Source: Limiplasma sp045540635
GTDB lineage: Bacteria; Bacillota; Clostridia; Christensenellales; Aristaeellaceae
Length of the DNA stretch: 6,369 nucleotides
Direction of reading: 5' to 3'
Assembly: GCA_045540635.1 (NCBI GenBank)
Contig: JAZQHO010000217.1
Span: 1-6,369 of the forward strand
The first letter of the stretch is position 1, and the number at the start of each line of letters is the position of its first letter. Below the pieces are notes generated by a model that had not been told where the DNA came from, searched no databases, and saw nothing but the letters and a program-made list of their open reading frames with translations. Both the position numbers and the translations under genes were made by a program. Positions 5,649-6,369 of this stretch are shown here, piece after piece.

Positions 5649-5656
5649 AGGGAGGT
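5649..5656 (+). promoter_or_regulatory. Ribosome-binding site supporting a GTG start
   Basis: AGGGAGGT lies 6 nt before the GTG at 5663. It is the strongest ribosome-binding site in the plus-strand operon and makes the short reading frame credible despite its non-ATG start. Confidence 0.7.
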
Positions 5657-5662
5657 CTTTTC

Positions 5663-5821
5663 GTGAATCGTTTGTTGGCTGTGCTGCTGGTGCTGATGGG
5701 GATCTTTGAGCTGATCATCGCCTTTGCAGGGGTGCAGCCGCCGCTGCCGGTCTCCATCGTGCTGGGCGGGCTGTTTATCGGTATGGGCATCAAAACGCTG
5801 CTGGATGCCCGGAAGAAGTGA
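5663..5821 (+). CDS. Small two-helix membrane protein, GTG start
   Basis: A 52-residue hydrophobic protein with two predicted membrane helices, about 3-23 (RLLAVLLVLMGIFELIIAFA) and 27-45 (PPLPVSIVLGGLFIGMGIK), ending in the basic tail LLDARKK. The turn GVQPPLP between them is short, giving a helical hairpin. GTG at 5663 is taken as start because AGGGAGGT (5649-5656) precedes it with ideal spacing. An in-frame ATG at 5645 overlaps that site and would extend the protein by six unlikely residues. It follows the M28 gene by 25 bp and is in the same probable operon. No family recognised; a small partner or regulator of the peptidase is possible but only inferred from context. Confidence 0.72.
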   Translation: MNRLLAVLLVLMGIFELIIAFAGVQPPLPVSIVLGGLFIGMGIKTLLDARKK

Positions 5822-5840
5822 AAGGTGCAATGAGAAAACC

Positions 5841-6101
5841 ATGAGCAACGAAGCAAGGAAGAAAAGAGAGCCTTGGCGCATCGTCCTTTGCGTCCTCTCG
5901 CTGCTGTTCATCCTCTATATGTGGCTCAAGAAGGATCTGCTGTCCATCTACACCTCCATGCCTCTGCAGGAGGCGCTGCCCCTGCTTGTGACTACGGTCG
6001 CCGTCTCGCTGGTCAAGGTGGCGGTGCTCACCGGCGGTATCCTGCTGGTGAAATGGATCATCGGCAAAGTGATGGGGCACAGGACCGGCAGCGAAGGCTG
6101 A
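5841..6101 (+). CDS. Small two-helix membrane protein of unknown function
   Basis: An 86-residue protein with a basic, hydrophilic N-terminus (MSNEARKKREPWR) and two hydrophobic helices, about 13-29 and 46-73, separated by KKDLLSIYTSMPLQEAL. Positive charges at the N-terminus and after helix two (KWIIGKVMGHR) predict both ends in the cytoplasm. It starts 19 bp after the preceding stop. The only ribosome-binding-like site is AAAGGTG (5821-5827), 13 nt from the ATG, so translation may depend on coupling. An ATG at 5830 is better placed but out of frame and opens only four codons. It is the last gene before the terminator hairpin of repeat copy B. No family recognised. Confidence 0.68.
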   Translation: MSNEARKKREPWRIVLCVLSLLFILYMWLKKDLLSIYTSMPLQEALPLLVTTVAVSLVKVAVLTGGILLVKWIIGKVMGHRTGSEG

Positions 6102-6110
6102 GAGCTGCTT

Positions 6111-6126
6111 CCCGCAGCGCTGCGGG
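6111..6126. other. Perfect 16-bp palindrome after the last plus-strand gene
   Basis: CCCGCAGC followed by GCTGCGGG, 9 nt after the stop at 6101. As RNA it folds as a 6-bp stem with a GCGC loop. It is followed by GCGAAAAAAG rather than a T run, so by itself it is not a classic terminator; it could stabilise the 3' end. Confidence 0.5.
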
Positions 6127-6185
6127 GCGAAAAAAGCATATCTGCAAGCAAACAGCAAGCCAACCGGCGGGATGGCTTGCTCAGC

Positions 6186-6222
6186 TCGTCAAAAAACTCG
6201 CCTGCGGCGACTTTTTAGACGA
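6186..6222 (+). terminator. Likely terminator of the plus-strand operon, inside repeat copy B
   Basis: Two 17-nt arms fold as TCGTC:GACGA, an A/A mismatch, five A:T pairs, a C/C mismatch, TCGCC:GGCGA and a TGC loop. The GC upper stem is followed, after one C, by TTTTT. This is the first stem plus T run after the last gene, and its mirror-like A run makes it usable on both strands. Confidence 0.7.
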
Positions 6223-6276
6223 CATTTGCACCGTTTGCCTAGGAGCCTACGGCTCCCCGGGCGGCAAACGGCGATA

Positions 6277-6300
6277 GGAATGCTTACTTCGTAAGCTTCC
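6277..6300 (+). repeat. Hairpin of repeat copy B with rewritten stem sequence
   Basis: GGAA, a bulged T, GCTTAC, loop TTC, GTAAGC, TTCC. The equivalent hairpin in copy A (minus strand 1694-1669) is GGAACCC, a bulged C, TTGC, loop TAC, GCAA, GGGTTCC. The outer GGAA/TTCC pairs are kept while the inner pairs have changed on both arms together. Confidence 0.8.
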
Positions 6301-6369
6301 GAAACCACCGTACACGCCGCTGGTTTCGGATTGGCAATCAGAGGGCTGCGGCCCTCCGATACCTCTGGG

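Larger units (their letters stand above)
6141..6369 (+). repeat. Structured dispersed repeat element, copy B (cut by window edge)
   Basis: The plus strand here aligns with the minus strand of 1821-1502. The shared order is TCTGCAA, the AGCAAGCC/GGCTTGCT hairpin, CTCAGCTCGTC, a 37-nt A/T hairpin, a 56-nt block (6225-6280) identical to 1746-1691, a short hairpin (6277-6300), the TCCGAAACCA/TGGTTTCGGA stem (6298-6307 with 6321-6330), a GAGGGC/GCCCTC hairpin and CCTCTGGG at the edge. It lacks the 100-nt module of copy A, so the long-range stem closes a loop of only 13 nt. The part matching the last 44 nt of copy A lies beyond the window. It carries the probable terminator of the plus-strand operon. 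Confidence 0.85.

Noticed and set aside
3697..5856. 719-residue open frame on the minus strand
   Set aside because: It lies antisense to the zinc-ribbon, M28 and small-protein genes, whose motifs and ribosome-binding sites are clear. Its His/Gln-rich composition is typical of the antisense of GC-rich genes.
6102..6140. Palindrome 6111-6126 as the operon terminator
   Set aside because: No T run follows it; the hairpin at 6186-6222 fits better.

Overview
The window reads as chromosomal DNA of a GC-rich Firmicute, most likely a gut clostridium of the Faecalibacterium / Subdoligranulum / Gemmiger type. Coding sequence is dense in GGC, CTG and GCC codons, Shine-Dalgarno sites are strong (AAAGGAGA, AGGGAGG), and zinc-ribbon, M28 and UPF0104-type membrane proteins are common in that group. 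The assignment is inferred from composition and gene content; no search was possible.

Layout. (1) Positions 1-1150, minus strand: a NagD-like HAD phosphatase followed after 11 bp by the N-terminal part of a secreted peptidoglycan-binding protein that runs off the left edge. Their likely promoter lies near 1261-1290. (2) Positions 1458-1821: a repeat element (copy A) built of terminal inverted repeats and nested hairpins, with no convincing gene. (3) Positions 1859-3600, minus strand: a PlsC-like acyltransferase overlapping by 4 bp a UPF0104 / lysylphosphatidylglycerol-synthase-TM family membrane protein, so probably a membrane-lipid pair. (4) Positions 3601-3834: a divergent control region with a promoter for each side. 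(5) Positions 3835-6101, plus strand: a four-gene run of a zinc-ribbon membrane protein, a membrane-embedded M28 metallopeptidase and two very small membrane proteins. (6) Positions 6141-6369: copy B of the repeat element, in inverted orientation to copy A and cut by the right edge.

The genes are mostly ordinary accessory-housekeeping genes. The most interesting signal is the repeat element. Its two copies share a 56-bp identical core, but several flanking hairpins differ in sequence while keeping arm length, loop and mismatch positions. This is covariation-like evidence that the folded form is under selection. Both copies sit directly downstream of an operon, in the same orientation relative to it, and both supply a terminator-like hairpin. 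One copy carries a roughly 100-nt structured module that the other lacks. Because the copies are inverted and placed exactly outside the two outward-reading operons, recombination between them would invert about 4.4 kb without breaking any gene.
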